Shown here: positions 1-9,492 of the stretch, piece after piece | How the letters are laid out: each line of letters opens with the position of its first letter | Numbering within the stretch: position 1 is the stretch's first letter | DNA from: Desulfocapsaceae bacterium | Lineage (GTDB): Bacteria; Desulfobacterota; Desulfobulbia; Desulfobulbales; Desulfocapsaceae | Assembly: GCA_030653035.1 (NCBI GenBank) | Contig: JAUSAB010000014.1 | Coordinates: 1 to 34,210 of the forward strand | Length of the DNA stretch: 34,210 nt | Direction: 5' to 3' | The notes under the pieces: generated by a model | The model's input: only the letters and a program-made list of their open reading frames with translations | Told to the model about the DNA's origin: nothing | Databases searched by the model: none | Translations under genes and position numbers: made by a program

Positions 1-581
1 TTTTCCAGGGCGGCCATGGTGTTGGAAAACTTGGCGGCAAGTTCTGGAAAATCAAGGGATTGCATGGCCTGAGTCATTTGTTGCATTTCGGAAGGGACTG
101 CCGGGATTTCCAGATATTTCCCACTTTTATCATGGTAGATCGCCTCAGTGTTCTCATGGATGGCCAGATCGATATAAAGCTTGCCAGTGAGCAGGCTTTG
201 GGTCTTCAGGGTGGCTCTCAGCCCCCGGTCGCACATATTTTTTAAGAAGGTATTGATGTCATGGGTTTGCTCTTTGTTGTTTTTTCCTGCAACCTTGATA
301 ACCTTGTCAGAGATAAGACTGATCAACACCGGTACTGTGATCTGATACGTGGCGGCATCGACATCTATCTGGATCTCCTTTATCTCGCCGATAGTGATCC
401 CTCGATAGGCAACTGGGGCGCCGACATTCAGGCCCTGCAGAGAGCCTTCAAGGTAAACGACAGCGGTATCTTTATTACTGAACAGGCGCCCTCCGCCAAA
501 AACAACGATCCCGGTTGCCAACAGCAGAAAGGAGAGGACGACAAAGGCGCCGATACGGGTAGAATTTGCTTTTTTGCTCAT
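1..581 (-). CDS. MCE/MlaD-family lipid transporter substrate-binding protein (C-terminus off window)
   Basis: Reads leftward from an ATG at 581 and stays open to the window edge (about 193 codons), so the C-terminus is missing. The first residues are basic and followed by one hydrophobic segment (about residues 10-30), the usual single anchor of MlaD/PqiB proteins. The MCE domain follows at about 38-115, with the signature stretch around 'YRGITIGEI'. MlaD-family proteins form periplasmic rings that shuttle phospholipids between inner and outer membrane. It lies 29 nt downstream of the ATPase gene and in the same direction, which fits permease-ATPase-MCE order. The family call is firm. Whether the system is Mla proper or a related MCE importer cannot be decided here. 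Confidence 0.85.
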   Translation of the reverse strand, partial: MSKKANSTRIGAFVVLSFLLLATGIVVFGGGRLFSNKDTAVVYLEGSLQGLNVGAPVAYRGITIGEIKEIQIDVDAATYQITVPVLISLISDKVIKVAGKNNKEQTHDINTFLKNMCDRGLRATLKTQSLLTGKLYIDLAIHENTEAIYHDKSGKYLEIPAVPSEMQQMTQAMQSLDFPELAAKFSNTMAALE

Positions 582-610
582 AACGAGGGTGTATCCTTAT
601 CGTTTTCTTT

Positions 611-1408
611 TCAAGGAGAAAGGGGTTTGATATCAGTTCCCTGTACACTGCCGCCTCGGGTTAAGAATTGTTTAACTTTTTGATTCGTGGTCGATGCCAG
701 CAGGGTTTGCGGAGCCCCTTGAGCAATCATGGTATGGGAGTCGGCATCAAGAAAGATCGAATCACTGCCAATGGCAAAGATTGAGGCAAGTTCGTGGGTA
801 ACAATCACAATGGTGGCCCCCAGGCTGTCACGCAACTCAAGAATCAGATCATCAAGAAGTCTGGCACTGATGGGATCAAGGCCGGCCGAGGGTTCATCAA
901 AAAAAAGGATCTCCGGGTCAAGAGCGATGGCCCTTGCCAGTCCCGCCCGTTTTTTCATACCGCCGCTGATCTCGGAGGGGTAGAAACCATCAAATCCGGC
1001 AAGGCCAACCAGACGCAGTTTGAGCGAGACCAGATCGGCAATCTCATCCGGGGCCAGGGTTGTGTGCTGGCGCAAGGGGAGGGCCACATTCTCAGCCAGG
1101 GTCATGGAACTGAGCAGGGCGCTGCTTTGATAGAGGATGCCGCAACGGCGCATAATCTGACTGCGTTGTCCCTCGGATGCCGCCCAGAAGTCGGCATCCC
1201 GAAAATAAACTGTCCCGGCTGCCGGTTCTTTCAGGCCGATCATGTGCCTGAGCAGGGTGGACTTGCCGCATCCTGAATCCCCCATGATCACAAAGATATC
1301 CCCTTGCTGAATAGTAAAATTCAGATCCCGCTGGAGGACAAAGGAATCGTAGGCCATGGTCAGGTTCGTGACCGTTATTAGCGGTTTTGGCTGCATGTTT
1401 TGAACCAT
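611..1408 (-). CDS. MlaF-like ABC transporter ATP-binding protein
   Basis: This 265-residue ATPase energises the MCE lipid transporter on the cytoplasmic face. Visible motifs: Walker A 'GDSGCGKS' near residue 43, the Q-loop 'LYQSS' near 92, ABC signature 'ISGGMKKRAGLARA' near 148, Walker B 'ILFFDEP' near 168, and the switch His in 'VTHEL'. The variant signature with GGMKKR rather than GGQ-QR is characteristic of MlaF proteins. The ATG at 1408 shares one base with the TGA of the upstream permease gene, implying translational coupling. The MCE gene follows after 29 nt. Size and motif set are those of an intact MlaF. Confidence 0.93.
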   Translation of the reverse strand: MVQNMQPKPLITVTNLTMAYDSFVLQRDLNFTIQQGDIFVIMGDSGCGKSTLLRHMIGLKEPAAGTVYFRDADFWAASEGQRSQIMRRCGILYQSSALLSSMTLAENVALPLRQHTTLAPDEIADLVSLKLRLVGLAGFDGFYPSEISGGMKKRAGLARAIALDPEILFFDEPSAGLDPISARLLDDLILELRDSLGATIVIVTHELASIFAIGSDSIFLDADSHTMIAQGAPQTLLASTTNQKVKQFLTRGGSVQGTDIKPLSP

Positions 1409-2532
1409 CAGATGCCAAGGATTTTAAAGATAACCGTCATCACCGCATCAGAGACCACGATCAGCACAATGGCTGTGACCACCGCGGACGTGGCTGCTGT
1501 CCCCACGGCTGAAGCGCTGCGTCCGCATTGCATCCCTCTGAGGCAGCCGGAGAAGGCAACCAGATACCCAAAAATAATTGCCTTGAATAGACCGACTCCA
1601 AAATGCCTAAGGGTAATAGAACTGATGGTCTGGTTATAGTATTCGACCATGCTGATATCAAGGGTAGCCCAGGCAATCAGAAAACCACCACCAATGCCAA
1701 GCAGATCAGCCCACAGGGCGAGCAGAGGCATCATGAGCAGCAGGGCTGAGAGACGAGGCAGGACCAGAAAGTCTATCGGATCTATCCCCATGGTCTGGAG
1801 GGCATCAATCTCTTCATTGACTTGCATGGTGCCAAGCTGGGCGGCAAAGGCGGCGCCGGTTCTGCCTGCCATAATAATGGCAGCCATCATCGCCCCCATC
1901 TCCCTGGTCATACCGAGACCAACTAGGTTGGCAATATAGATCTCTGCCCCGAACAACTGTAACTGAACCGCTCCCACAAAGGCCAAGATGACGCCAACCA
2001 GTACCGCAATAAGCGAAACGATGGGTAGCGCCATCGGGCCACACTCTTCAAGAAAACAAAAAAAATCAGATCTGAGAAACTGGGCCTTGCCGGAAAAAAG
2101 CCGGAGATAACTCAGGGTGATCGAACCGGTAAAGGCGAGGATATCCCGACTGTCTTCAATCAGGTGGGAGGTTTTGCTGCCGACAGTCTCAAGGAATGAT
2201 TGATTTCTCTCTTCTGGTTTAAAGGGGGTTTTTTCAGGAGATGCAGAGGCCAGGGTCAGGAGACGCTGCACCCCAACCGGTAGGCCATCCGCTACAAACA
2301 GGATAGCATTAAGTGTGGCATGGTTCTTGATATCACTCAAAATAATCAAAAAACGGCTATCCCAGTCTTGCAGTTCTACGGTATCAAAACAGATGGAGTC
2401 GATGGAACCAGGAAATAAAGACTTGATTTCAGTAAAAGACGGAAACACGCTGCCGATTGTCCACTGTCCCTTAAAATGCAGATACAGACCAGATCCTTTA
2501 TTCTCTGCCTCGACAGTGCCGCTTGTTTCCAT
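1408..2532 (-). CDS. MlaE-family permease with N-terminal STAS domain
   Basis: 374-residue inner-membrane permease of the MCE transporter. Residues 1 to about 105 are soluble and look like a STAS domain (mixed, with 'FDTVELQDWDSRFLIIL' matching the conserved STAS core). The rest is a polytopic MlaE domain with the family stretch 'GRTGAAFAAQLGTMQV' followed by 'EIDALQTMGIDP'. In E. coli the STAS protein MlaB is a separate small gene. Here it is fused to the permease, as is common outside the Gammaproteobacteria. First gene of a three-gene minus-strand operon (permease, ATPase, MCE). It overlaps the ATPase start by one base. Its promoter must lie in the divergent gap before rplU. Confidence 0.9.
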   Translation of the reverse strand: METSGTVEAENKGSGLYLHFKGQWTIGSVFPSFTEIKSLFPGSIDSICFDTVELQDWDSRFLIILSDIKNHATLNAILFVADGLPVGVQRLLTLASASPEKTPFKPEERNQSFLETVGSKTSHLIEDSRDILAFTGSITLSYLRLFSGKAQFLRSDFFCFLEECGPMALPIVSLIAVLVGVILAFVGAVQLQLFGAEIYIANLVGLGMTREMGAMMAAIIMAGRTGAAFAAQLGTMQVNEEIDALQTMGIDPIDFLVLPRLSALLLMMPLLALWADLLGIGGGFLIAWATLDISMVEYYNQTISSITLRHFGVGLFKAIIFGYLVAFSGCLRGMQCGRSASAVGTAATSAVVTAIVLIVVSDAVMTVIFKILGI

Positions 2533-2947
2533 ATCGTTAGAGCTATCTCGTGATTGTTCTGAATATATATGTCAACCTGACATTATTTTTTCGTCAATGA
2601 CGAAGAAGATAGATTGTACTATAAATGGTTCTCTGGAAAGTGCCCATTCTTTTTATCCATTGCCCCTGCAAACATATTGAACAAACAGAGGAAAAAATGT
2701 TGACATTAATCGAAAAAAAGTGTCTTTTATAATGTTTCTCGTAGTCATGAATGGTAAGCCGTCGTTCAATAATAACCGTAACATGGGAATGCCATGACTG
2801 GCATAAGGATCCGATTGCTCTTCATTATTTTATGGGGAGATCAACACTATGCTGTTCATGGCCGTCGCAACGAATTGGTTAGAAAAACAAGAGTTGTTTC
2901 GTAATGGCTCCTAATATGTTCAGGTTTTTTCCAAAGAGGAATGAATA
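2533..2947. other. Divergent intergenic region and rplU leader
   Basis: 415 nt between the minus-strand permease and plus-strand rplU, without a credible gene. It must hold promoters for both directions. On the plus strand a TATAAT is at 2728-2733, and a TTGACA at 2700-2705 sits 22 nt upstream, too far for a standard pair. Two overlapping short hairpins occur in the presumed leader: CATGG/CCATG (2782-2796) and ATGCCA/TGGCAT (2789-2804). They cannot form at the same time. The rplU ribosome-binding site (AGAGGA) is just before 2948. Confidence 0.6.
2728..2733 (+). promoter_or_regulatory. Candidate -10 box for rplU-rpmA
   Basis: A perfect TATAAT in the gap upstream of rplU. A transcript from it would start near 2740 and carry a leader of about 200 nt. 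No well-spaced -35 is visible (the nearby TTGACA is 22 nt away), so this is only a candidate. Confidence 0.35.
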
Positions 2948-3259
2948 ATGTATGCAATAGTACGCACCGGTGGAAAGCAGTATCAGGTAGCTTGTGGAGA
3001 CCAACTGCGAGTAGAGAAAATAAATGGGAACGTAGGCGACATCATTGAGCTCAATGATGTTCTGATGGTTGTTGATGGAGACAATGCCCAGATTGGCCGT
3101 CCGGTTTTGGAGAATGCCAAGGTCGTAGCCAAGATAGCTGAACAGGGGAAAGCCAAGAAGGTTCTCGTTTTCAAGAAAAAAAGACGTCAGGGCTATCAGG
3201 TCAAAAATGGCCACAGGCAGTTGTTTACCGCTCTGCAGATTCAGGAAATTAACGCATAA
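2948..3259 (+). CDS. rplU: 50S ribosomal protein L21
   Basis: 103 residues, the standard length for bL21, which binds 23S rRNA in the large subunit. It begins 'MYAIVRTGGKQYQV' and contains 'KVVAKIAEQGKAKKVLVFKKKRRQGYQVKNGHRQ' spread over residues 58-95, both strongly conserved family stretches. The C-terminal segment 'GYQVKNGHRQ' is the L21 RNA-binding region. A good AGAGGA ribosome-binding site precedes the ATG. It is followed 93 nt later by rpmA, the universal partner, and then by obg, the classical order. Confidence 0.98.
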   Translation: MYAIVRTGGKQYQVACGDQLRVEKINGNVGDIIELNDVLMVVDGDNAQIGRPVLENAKVVAKIAEQGKAKKVLVFKKKRRQGYQVKNGHRQLFTALQIQEINA

Positions 3260-3352
3260 CAACACATAAGAGTGATGTTTGCGGCATTTTATATAAAAAA
3301 TAAAAAGTAGACGACCAGATTGATACACAACCTGGTAAAAAGGGAGTAGACC

Positions 3353-3610
3353 ATGGCGCATAAAAAGGCGGGCGGCAGTTCCAGAAACGGTCGCGACAGT
3401 GCAGGGCAGAGACGGGGAGTAAAAAAATTCGGTGGACAAAATGTCACGGCCGGGAATATTCTTGTTCGTCAGGTTGGTACCAAGATTCATCCTGGTACTA
3501 ATGTTGGCTGTGGTAGAGATTACACCCTGTTTGCCAAGGTGGATGGCATCGTTACTTTTGAAGAATTTGGTCGGAACAAAAAACGGGTCAGCGTCTATCC
3601 CGCAGCCTGA
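3353..3610 (+). CDS. rpmA: 50S ribosomal protein L27
   Basis: 85-residue bL27. It begins '[16 protein letters not shown]', the flexible N-terminal arm that reaches toward the peptidyl-transferase centre. There is no cleavable N-terminal extension of the Firmicutes kind, as the Met is directly followed by the mature sequence. '[15 protein letters not shown]' and '[13 protein letters not shown]' are the conserved core. The ribosome-binding site GGGAG is 7-8 nt upstream. A strong terminator at 3673-3713 closes the rplU-rpmA unit before obg. Confidence 0.98.
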   Translation: MAHKKAGGSSRNGRDSAGQRRGVKKFGGQNVTAGNILVRQVGTKIHPGTNVGCGRDYTLFAKVDGIVTFEEFGRNKKRVSVYPAA

Positions 3611-3672
3611 TTATTGCTTCAGTTACCTTGCTGGAGTCATTGTAAAAGACATGGCTTCAGGGCAGGCTTAAG

Positions 3673-3713
3673 CTCGACTTCAATGATCGTTATTGATAGT
3701 CGAGTTTTTTTTT
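3673..3713 (+). terminator. Rho-independent terminator after rpmA
   Basis: CTCGACT (3673-3679) pairs with AGTCGAG (3698-3704), with an inner TCAAT/ATTGA helix continuing the stem. A run of nine T follows at 3705-3713. This is a textbook intrinsic terminator. It separates the ribosomal protein genes from obg. Confidence 0.9.
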
Positions 3714-3739
3714 GCAAATACCATACAAGATGCCATAAT
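3712..3739 (+). promoter_or_regulatory. Candidate sigma-70 promoter for obg-proBA-nadD
   Basis: TTGCAA at 3712-3717 and CATAAT at 3734-3739 are 16 nt apart, directly after the rpmA terminator. A promoter is expected here because the terminator isolates obg. The match is fair, not strong. Confidence 0.4.
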
Positions 3740-3806
3740 ATGGAATATATCAATGTCTATGGCTATTCTTAACAGGCGGTTTCATGTTGTTTTTGATGAG
3801 GATTAG

Positions 3807-4895
<1,089 letters not shown>

Positions 4896-4925
4896 CATAT
4901 TGAGTTTATTTGATTTTATCCAACT

Positions 4926-6083
4926 ATGATCACTCAGATAAGCAGAGAGGATGGCCTTTACTATCGTCAGACTCTTTTTGATAAGGCCAAACGTATTGTT
5001 ATCAAGGTTGGAAGTGCCGTCCTCACCAACGAGTCGGGCATCAATCAGAATGTTGTGGAAAATATTGCCCGGGATTTATCTTTTCTCAAAGATACCGGAC
5101 GTGAGGTTATCCTCGTCACCTCCGGGGCCGTGGCTGCCGGCAAAAAAAAGATTGTCCTCAGTGATACCCTGAAAGTCGGCCTCAAGGAAAAACAAGCCCT
5201 GGCCGCTATTGGTCAATCCTGTCTGATGCAGACCTATGACGAGGTTTTTCAACGACACGGCAAGATCATCAGCCAGCTTCTTCTGACCCACGCCGATCTC
5301 GCCAGCCGAGATCGGTATCTCAATGTTCGCAATACCATCCTCACCCTTTTACGTTTTGGGGCCATTCCCATTATCAACGAAAATGATCCTGTTTCCGGTG
5401 AAGAGCTTCGGTTCGGAGATAATGATACACTGGGAGCTCTGGTCACTAATCTCATTGAGGCCGATATGTTTATCTGTCTCACTGATGTCGATTGTCTCTA
5501 TACCGGCAACCCCCTTTCTGATCCTGAGGCCCGTCCTGTTTATACTGTGGCCCGCGTTACTCCGGAGATTGAGGCCATGGCTGGAAACGTCAAAAGTGCT
5601 CTTGGCACCGGTGGGATGCAGACCAAGATACGGGCCGCCAAGATGGTGGCAGCAGGAGGTGGCAGCTCTTTTATTGGGCCAGGCCGTAATGGCGCCATTT
5701 TGCAGGAACTTTTCAGTGGAGAAATGATTGGCACCTTCTTTCTCCCAGCCGAGGACAAAATCCAGCGCCGAAAACATTGGATAGCCTATGTGCTCCGTCC
5801 CAAAGGGTATTTAGTCCTTGACGCCGGGGCCTGTACGGCCCTTTGCAAACATGGAAAAAGCCTTCTTTCTTCCGGTATCCTTGAGGTCCGAGGTGAGTTC
5901 GGGGTAGGGGAGGCTGTCCATTGTCTTGACAACAACAATCAGCCCATCGCTGCAGGACTGATTAATTACAGTTCGGTCAACCTGGATATCATCAAGGGCC
6001 ATCATTCCGATGTGATTGAGTCCCTGCTTGGCTTTAAGGATTGCGATGAGGTTATCCATCGGGATAACCTGGTTCTCTTGTAG
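4926..6083 (+). CDS. proB: Glutamate 5-kinase
   Basis: 385 residues. First step of proline synthesis: glutamate plus ATP to gamma-glutamyl phosphate, in the cytoplasm. The amino-acid kinase domain covers about 20-265, with 'VIKVGSAVLTN' (phosphate loop), 'VTSGAVAAG', 'NENDPVSGEELRFGDNDTLGA' split around residues 155-175, and 'GTGGMQTKIRAA'. A C-terminal PUA domain (about 290-370) starts near 'AYVLRPKGYLVLDAGA', as in E. coli-type proB. No clear ribosome-binding site precedes the ATG at 4926. The start was chosen because the phosphate loop lies only about 20 residues in and no other in-frame Met is near. proA follows 14 nt downstream. Confidence 0.96.
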   Translation: MITQISREDGLYYRQTLFDKAKRIVIKVGSAVLTNESGINQNVVENIARDLSFLKDTGREVILVTSGAVAAGKKKIVLSDTLKVGLKEKQALAAIGQSCLMQTYDEVFQRHGKIISQLLLTHADLASRDRYLNVRNTILTLLRFGAIPIINENDPVSGEELRFGDNDTLGALVTNLIEADMFICLTDVDCLYTGNPLSDPEARPVYTVARVTPEIEAMAGNVKSALGTGGMQTKIRAAKMVAAGGGSSFIGPGRNGAILQELFSGEMIGTFFLPAEDKIQRRKHWIAYVLRPKGYLVLDAGACTALCKHGKSLLSSGILEVRGEFGVGEAVHCLDNNNQPIAAGLINYSSVNLDIIKGHHSDVIESLLGFKDCDEVIHRDNLVLL

Positions 6084-6097
6084 GAGCATAATAAAAA

Positions 6098-7366
6098 ATG
6101 TCAAACAATCAAGAAATTGAGAAAAATATCCGTGAAATAGCTCGAAAGGCAAAGAAGGCTGCCCGTAGCCTGATCTCTTTATCCACTGAGACCAAAAACA
6201 CCCTGCTCCGGCAGATGGCTGAGGCACTTGAGGAAAATCGGCCATTTATCCAACAGGAAAACCAGAAAGATCTGGTGGCCGGAAAACAGAAAGGGCTGTC
6301 TGCGGCGATGCTCGACCGCCTGGAGCTCTCAGATAAGGTGATGGCCTCAATGATTGCCGGACTGTTGGAAGTTGCAGCCTTACCCGATCCTGTGGGCGAG
6401 ATCCTAAATCTTACCAAAAGGCCCAATGGCTTGATGGTGGGGAGGATGCGGATACCCTTGGGGGTGATAGGAATGATCTATGAATCCCGCCCCAATGTGA
6501 CCGTCGATGCGGCGGCCCTTTGCCTGAAGGCTGGCAATGCCATTATCTTAAGAGGGGGGTCCGAGGCCATCCATTCCAATCTGGCCTTGGCAGTGGTCTT
6601 GCAGAGAGTCTTGGCCGCACACGGCATTGATCCTGCGGCCATTCAGGTAGTTCCGACGACTGATCGCTCCGCCGTCACAGTGCTTCTGGCCCAGGAAGAG
6701 TTCATTGACCTGATCATCCCGCGCGGAGGTGAAGGATTGATTCGCTTTGTCAGCGAGACTTCACGGATTCCGGTACTCAAACACTACAAAGGGGTCTGCC
6801 ATATCTTTGTTGACAAAAGCGCCGACCCTTTAAAGGCCTCGCCGATCATCATGAACTCCAAGACCCAGCGTCCTGGTGTCTGTAATGCCCTTGAGGGTCT
6901 GCTCATTCAGCGCGATATCGCCGACAGTTATCTTCCTGTCATTGCCGAAGAACTCCGTGCAGCTGGGGTGGAACTTCGTGGTTGTCCTGAATGTGTAGCC
7001 CTAGATTCCACAATTAAGCCTGCCTTGCCAGGTGACTGGGGAACTGAATTTCTAGGGTTGATTCTCTGCGTGAAGGTTGTTGGAACACTTGATGAAGCCA
7101 TGACTTATATGGCTGAATATGGTTCACAACATACCGAAGTGATCATTACTGAAGATTACACTAATGCTCAGCGTTTTCTGGCCGAGGTGGATGCCTCGGC
7201 AGTCATGGTCAATGCCTCGACTCGCTTCAACGATGGTGGACAGCTTGGTCTGGGGGCGGAGATTGGGATCAGTACCACAAAATTGCATGCCTATGGCCCA
7301 ATGGGGCTTGAAGAACTGACGAGTAAAAAATTTATCGTCTATGGCGCCGGACAGGTACGGAGTTGA
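6098..7366 (+). CDS. proA: Gamma-glutamyl phosphate reductase
   Basis: 422 residues. Second step of proline synthesis: NADPH reduction of gamma-glutamyl phosphate to glutamate-5-semialdehyde, normally in complex with ProB. It belongs to the aldehyde dehydrogenase superfamily. Visible are 'PLGVIGMIYESRPNVTVDAAALCLKAGNAIILRGG' across residues 119-155 and the catalytic-Cys region 'NSKTQRPGVCNALE' near 250-263. 'FNDGGQLGLGAEIGIST' near the end is also conserved. It lies 14 nt after proB, and its TGA overlaps the TTG start of nadD. The length is normal and nothing is missing. Confidence 0.97.
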   Translation: MSNNQEIEKNIREIARKAKKAARSLISLSTETKNTLLRQMAEALEENRPFIQQENQKDLVAGKQKGLSAAMLDRLELSDKVMASMIAGLLEVAALPDPVGEILNLTKRPNGLMVGRMRIPLGVIGMIYESRPNVTVDAAALCLKAGNAIILRGGSEAIHSNLALAVVLQRVLAAHGIDPAAIQVVPTTDRSAVTVLLAQEEFIDLIIPRGGEGLIRFVSETSRIPVLKHYKGVCHIFVDKSADPLKASPIIMNSKTQRPGVCNALEGLLIQRDIADSYLPVIAEELRAAGVELRGCPECVALDSTIKPALPGDWGTEFLGLILCVKVVGTLDEAMTYMAEYGSQHTEVIITEDYTNAQRFLAEVDASAVMVNASTRFNDGGQLGLGAEIGISTTKLHAYGPMGLEELTSKKFIVYGAGQVRS

Positions 7367-8007
7367 GTCCACGCATAGGGCTTCTGGGCGGCACCTTTGA
7401 TCCTGTTCACAATGGCCATCTCCAGGTCGCCGAGATTGCCCGGGATTTTTGTGATCTGCAGGAGGTCTGGTTTATCCCAACAGCCGTGCCACCTCATAAA
7501 AATCTGCAAGCTATCGCCAGTTTCAACCATCGAGCTCGGATGATTCAACTGGCCTTGGCCGGCAGAGCTGATTTCAAACTATCCACCATAGAAGCAAGTC
7601 TGCCTGAACCGTCTTATACGATTGATACCTTACAATATTTTCATACCCATGCAGAGAGCACCACGGATTTTTTTTTCATCATTGGTGCGGATGCGTTTCT
7701 TGATATCACAACATGGAAGTCATACCAGCATGTTCTCCAGGCTACTCATTTTGTGATATTGGATCGGGCGGGGTACGACTCTTCGAAAGTGAAGGAACTT
7801 ATAAAAAGACTTGGCTATGAGACGGACGATTCTTCGCTGATCTGGCAGCATTCGACCTTCCGGAAAAAGATTTTTTTTCCGGCAATGCCAATTATGAATA
7901 TTTCCTCTTCTGATATCCGTCAGGGCATCAAGGAAAACAAGCCGGCTACCATGGCTGTACCGACGGCGGTCCTTGATTATATCCAGACATATAGCCTTTA
8001 TGCCTGA
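7363..8007 (+). CDS. nadD: Nicotinate-nucleotide adenylyltransferase
   Basis: 214 residues. Converts nicotinate mononucleotide and ATP to deamido-NAD. 'GGTFDPVHNGHL' (residues 8-19) holds the nucleotidyltransferase (T/H)xGH motif, and 'ISSSDIRQGI' near 183 is the ISSTxIR motif. The start is TTG at 7363, overlapping the proA stop as TTGA. No in-frame ATG lies upstream within reach, and the nucleotide-binding motif starts only eight residues in. GGAG sits immediately before the TTG, closer than ideal. Last gene of the obg-proB-proA-nadD run. The rsfS gene that often follows nadD is not here. Confidence 0.94.
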   Translation: MSPRIGLLGGTFDPVHNGHLQVAEIARDFCDLQEVWFIPTAVPPHKNLQAIASFNHRARMIQLALAGRADFKLSTIEASLPEPSYTIDTLQYFHTHAESTTDFFFIIGADAFLDITTWKSYQHVLQATHFVILDRAGYDSSKVKELIKRLGYETDDSSLIWQHSTFRKKIFFPAMPIMNISSSDIRQGIKENKPATMAVPTAVLDYIQTYSLYA

Positions 8008-8045
8008 CGGCAAGCTTTGATTTGTTCTTGATTTGACGCATACCC

Positions 8046-8076
8046 TTGACAGTCGCTCTTTTTATCATGTTATAAT
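8046..8076 (+). promoter_or_regulatory. Candidate sigma-70 promoter for the CheB-like gene
   Basis: A perfect TTGACA (8046-8051) and a perfect TATAAT (8071-8076) with a 19-nt spacer lie in the gap after nadD. The spacing is slightly long, but both boxes are full matches. This suggests that the CheB-like regulator starts its own transcript. Confidence 0.55.
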
Positions 8077-8159
8077 GAAACAGTTTTAACATTGTTGTCC
8101 TTGCTTGAATGTTCAAAGATGTTCCATTCAGGAAACTCTATTTGTGAAGGAAAACGGTC

Positions 8160-9380
8160 TTGACTCACCAACCTGCCAAAACAACTGCGCTATCTTCTCC
8201 AATCAAGGTCCTTATCGCCGATGACTCCTGGGTTTTTCGTCGGATTTTGCGCGACACATTCAAAAAGATGCAACATATTGAAATCATGGATGACGCAGCC
8301 AATGGTATTGAGGCCCTTGAACAGATTATAAAAGTCAAGCCTGATGTCCTTATTCTGGATATGGAAATGCCGATCATGGATGGACTGACAACCCTGCAAC
8401 ACTTGATGATTCATACCCCGACTCCAACGATCATCTTTTCCAGTTTAAGTCAGAATGGCTCAGTCAGGTCTTTTGATGCGCTCAAGTATGGTGCCGTTGA
8501 TTTTATAGCCAAGTCTTCCTTTTTTAAGGGTAGTGATATGGCGGCCGATAATGAGTTAATTATCAAAAAAGTGACCCAGGCGGCAAACATCTCCGTCAGA
8601 TCGATTGATCCCATGCAGTCGACAATAGGCAAATGTGAGATTCATGATGCCCAGCAGCTCTTTTTTTGTGAAGATTGTGGGACCAAAAATGTTGTGAATA
8701 TGCAAACATATTTGACGCGTGGAAATGCACAATGCAGCAACTGCGGTGATGACTTGAAATTAAGTCCCCACGAAAGATTGCGTCGCCTTTCTTATGTCGT
8801 GGTGATGGGCGCAGGTGAGGGTGGTTATGGCAATCTCCTGCAAATTATCCCCTCGCTTTGTCCTGAAATGGGCGGGGCGGTGATTATTGTTATTCATGAC
8901 GAACCTGAGAATGTCTCTTCTTTTGTCGACTACCTTGGTTCAATCAGTGCCATGCCCGTGGTGCGAGGTCAGGACGGCCTGACGGTAGAAGGCGGAACCT
9001 GTTATGTCTTCTCCGGCTCTAAGCGAGTGACATTGTCGCCATATAGCGGTCATTATACCATTCGGGTCACAAGTGACCCGACATCCATGAAACAAGCAGC
9101 GCTCAACACAATATTGGCGTCAATGGCACCTCTTCTCAAAGAGCGGGTTGCGGGAATCCTGCTTTCCGGATCTGAAAATGACGGTGTAAGAGGGATGGAG
9201 GCAATTCGCAAGCACCATGGCACCGTCATTTCTTTGGAACTTAGCCGATGTCTTTGTAAGGATATGAGTGACAGGCTCCTACGAAAGTATCCTGAAACAT
9301 TGATTGCCAATGAACAAGGAATCGTTGAATTGATTCAAACCATGGAGCGTCAAAATAGAAAGCATGTCGCTACGGCATAA
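8160..9380 (+). CDS. CheB-like response regulator with zinc-ribbon insert and degenerate methylesterase domain
   Basis: 406 residues. A receiver domain covers about 14-135: acidic pair D21-D22, phospho-acceptor D67 in 'ILDMEMP', Ser95 and K118. Residues 159-196 hold C159 and two CxxC pairs (C170/C173, C192/C195), a zinc-ribbon not found in standard CheB. From about 210 the sequence follows the CheB methylesterase fold, but the nucleophile motif GASTGG reads 'GAGEGG' (217-222), so the catalytic Ser is Gly219. The family His (H246) and Asp (D341, in 'SENDGVRG') are kept. CheB normally demethylates chemoreceptors. This one probably cannot, and may act as a phospho-switchable binding protein. No cheR, cheA or receptor gene lies nearby. 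TTG start at 8160 with GAAGG 9 nt upstream. Confidence 0.85.
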   Translation: MTHQPAKTTALSSPIKVLIADDSWVFRRILRDTFKKMQHIEIMDDAANGIEALEQIIKVKPDVLILDMEMPIMDGLTTLQHLMIHTPTPTIIFSSLSQNGSVRSFDALKYGAVDFIAKSSFFKGSDMAADNELIIKKVTQAANISVRSIDPMQSTIGKCEIHDAQQLFFCEDCGTKNVVNMQTYLTRGNAQCSNCGDDLKLSPHERLRRLSYVVVMGAGEGGYGNLLQIIPSLCPEMGGAVIIVIHDEPENVSSFVDYLGSISAMPVVRGQDGLTVEGGTCYVFSGSKRVTLSPYSGHYTIRVTSDPTSMKQAALNTILASMAPLLKERVAGILLSGSENDGVRGMEAIRKHHGTVISLELSRCLCKDMSDRLLRKYPETLIANEQGIVELIQTMERQNRKHVATA

Positions 9381-9492
9381 CAACTTTGAGAGGGGTTTGC
9401 ATTACCCCCAAGGCTATCAACAAACTGTTGTCCGCCGCAAGATCGCTGACAGCAAAACCACTCTATTTGTATAAAGAGGAGATCGAGATTCA

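Noticed and set aside
2798-2820. Possible sigma-54 promoter (TGGCAT ... TTGC) before rplU
   Set aside because: The GG-to-GC spacing is 15 nt instead of the required 10.
2879-3490. 203-codon open frame antisense to rplU and rpmA
   Set aside because: It covers two certain ribosomal protein genes and their gap. The composition is that of a shadow frame.
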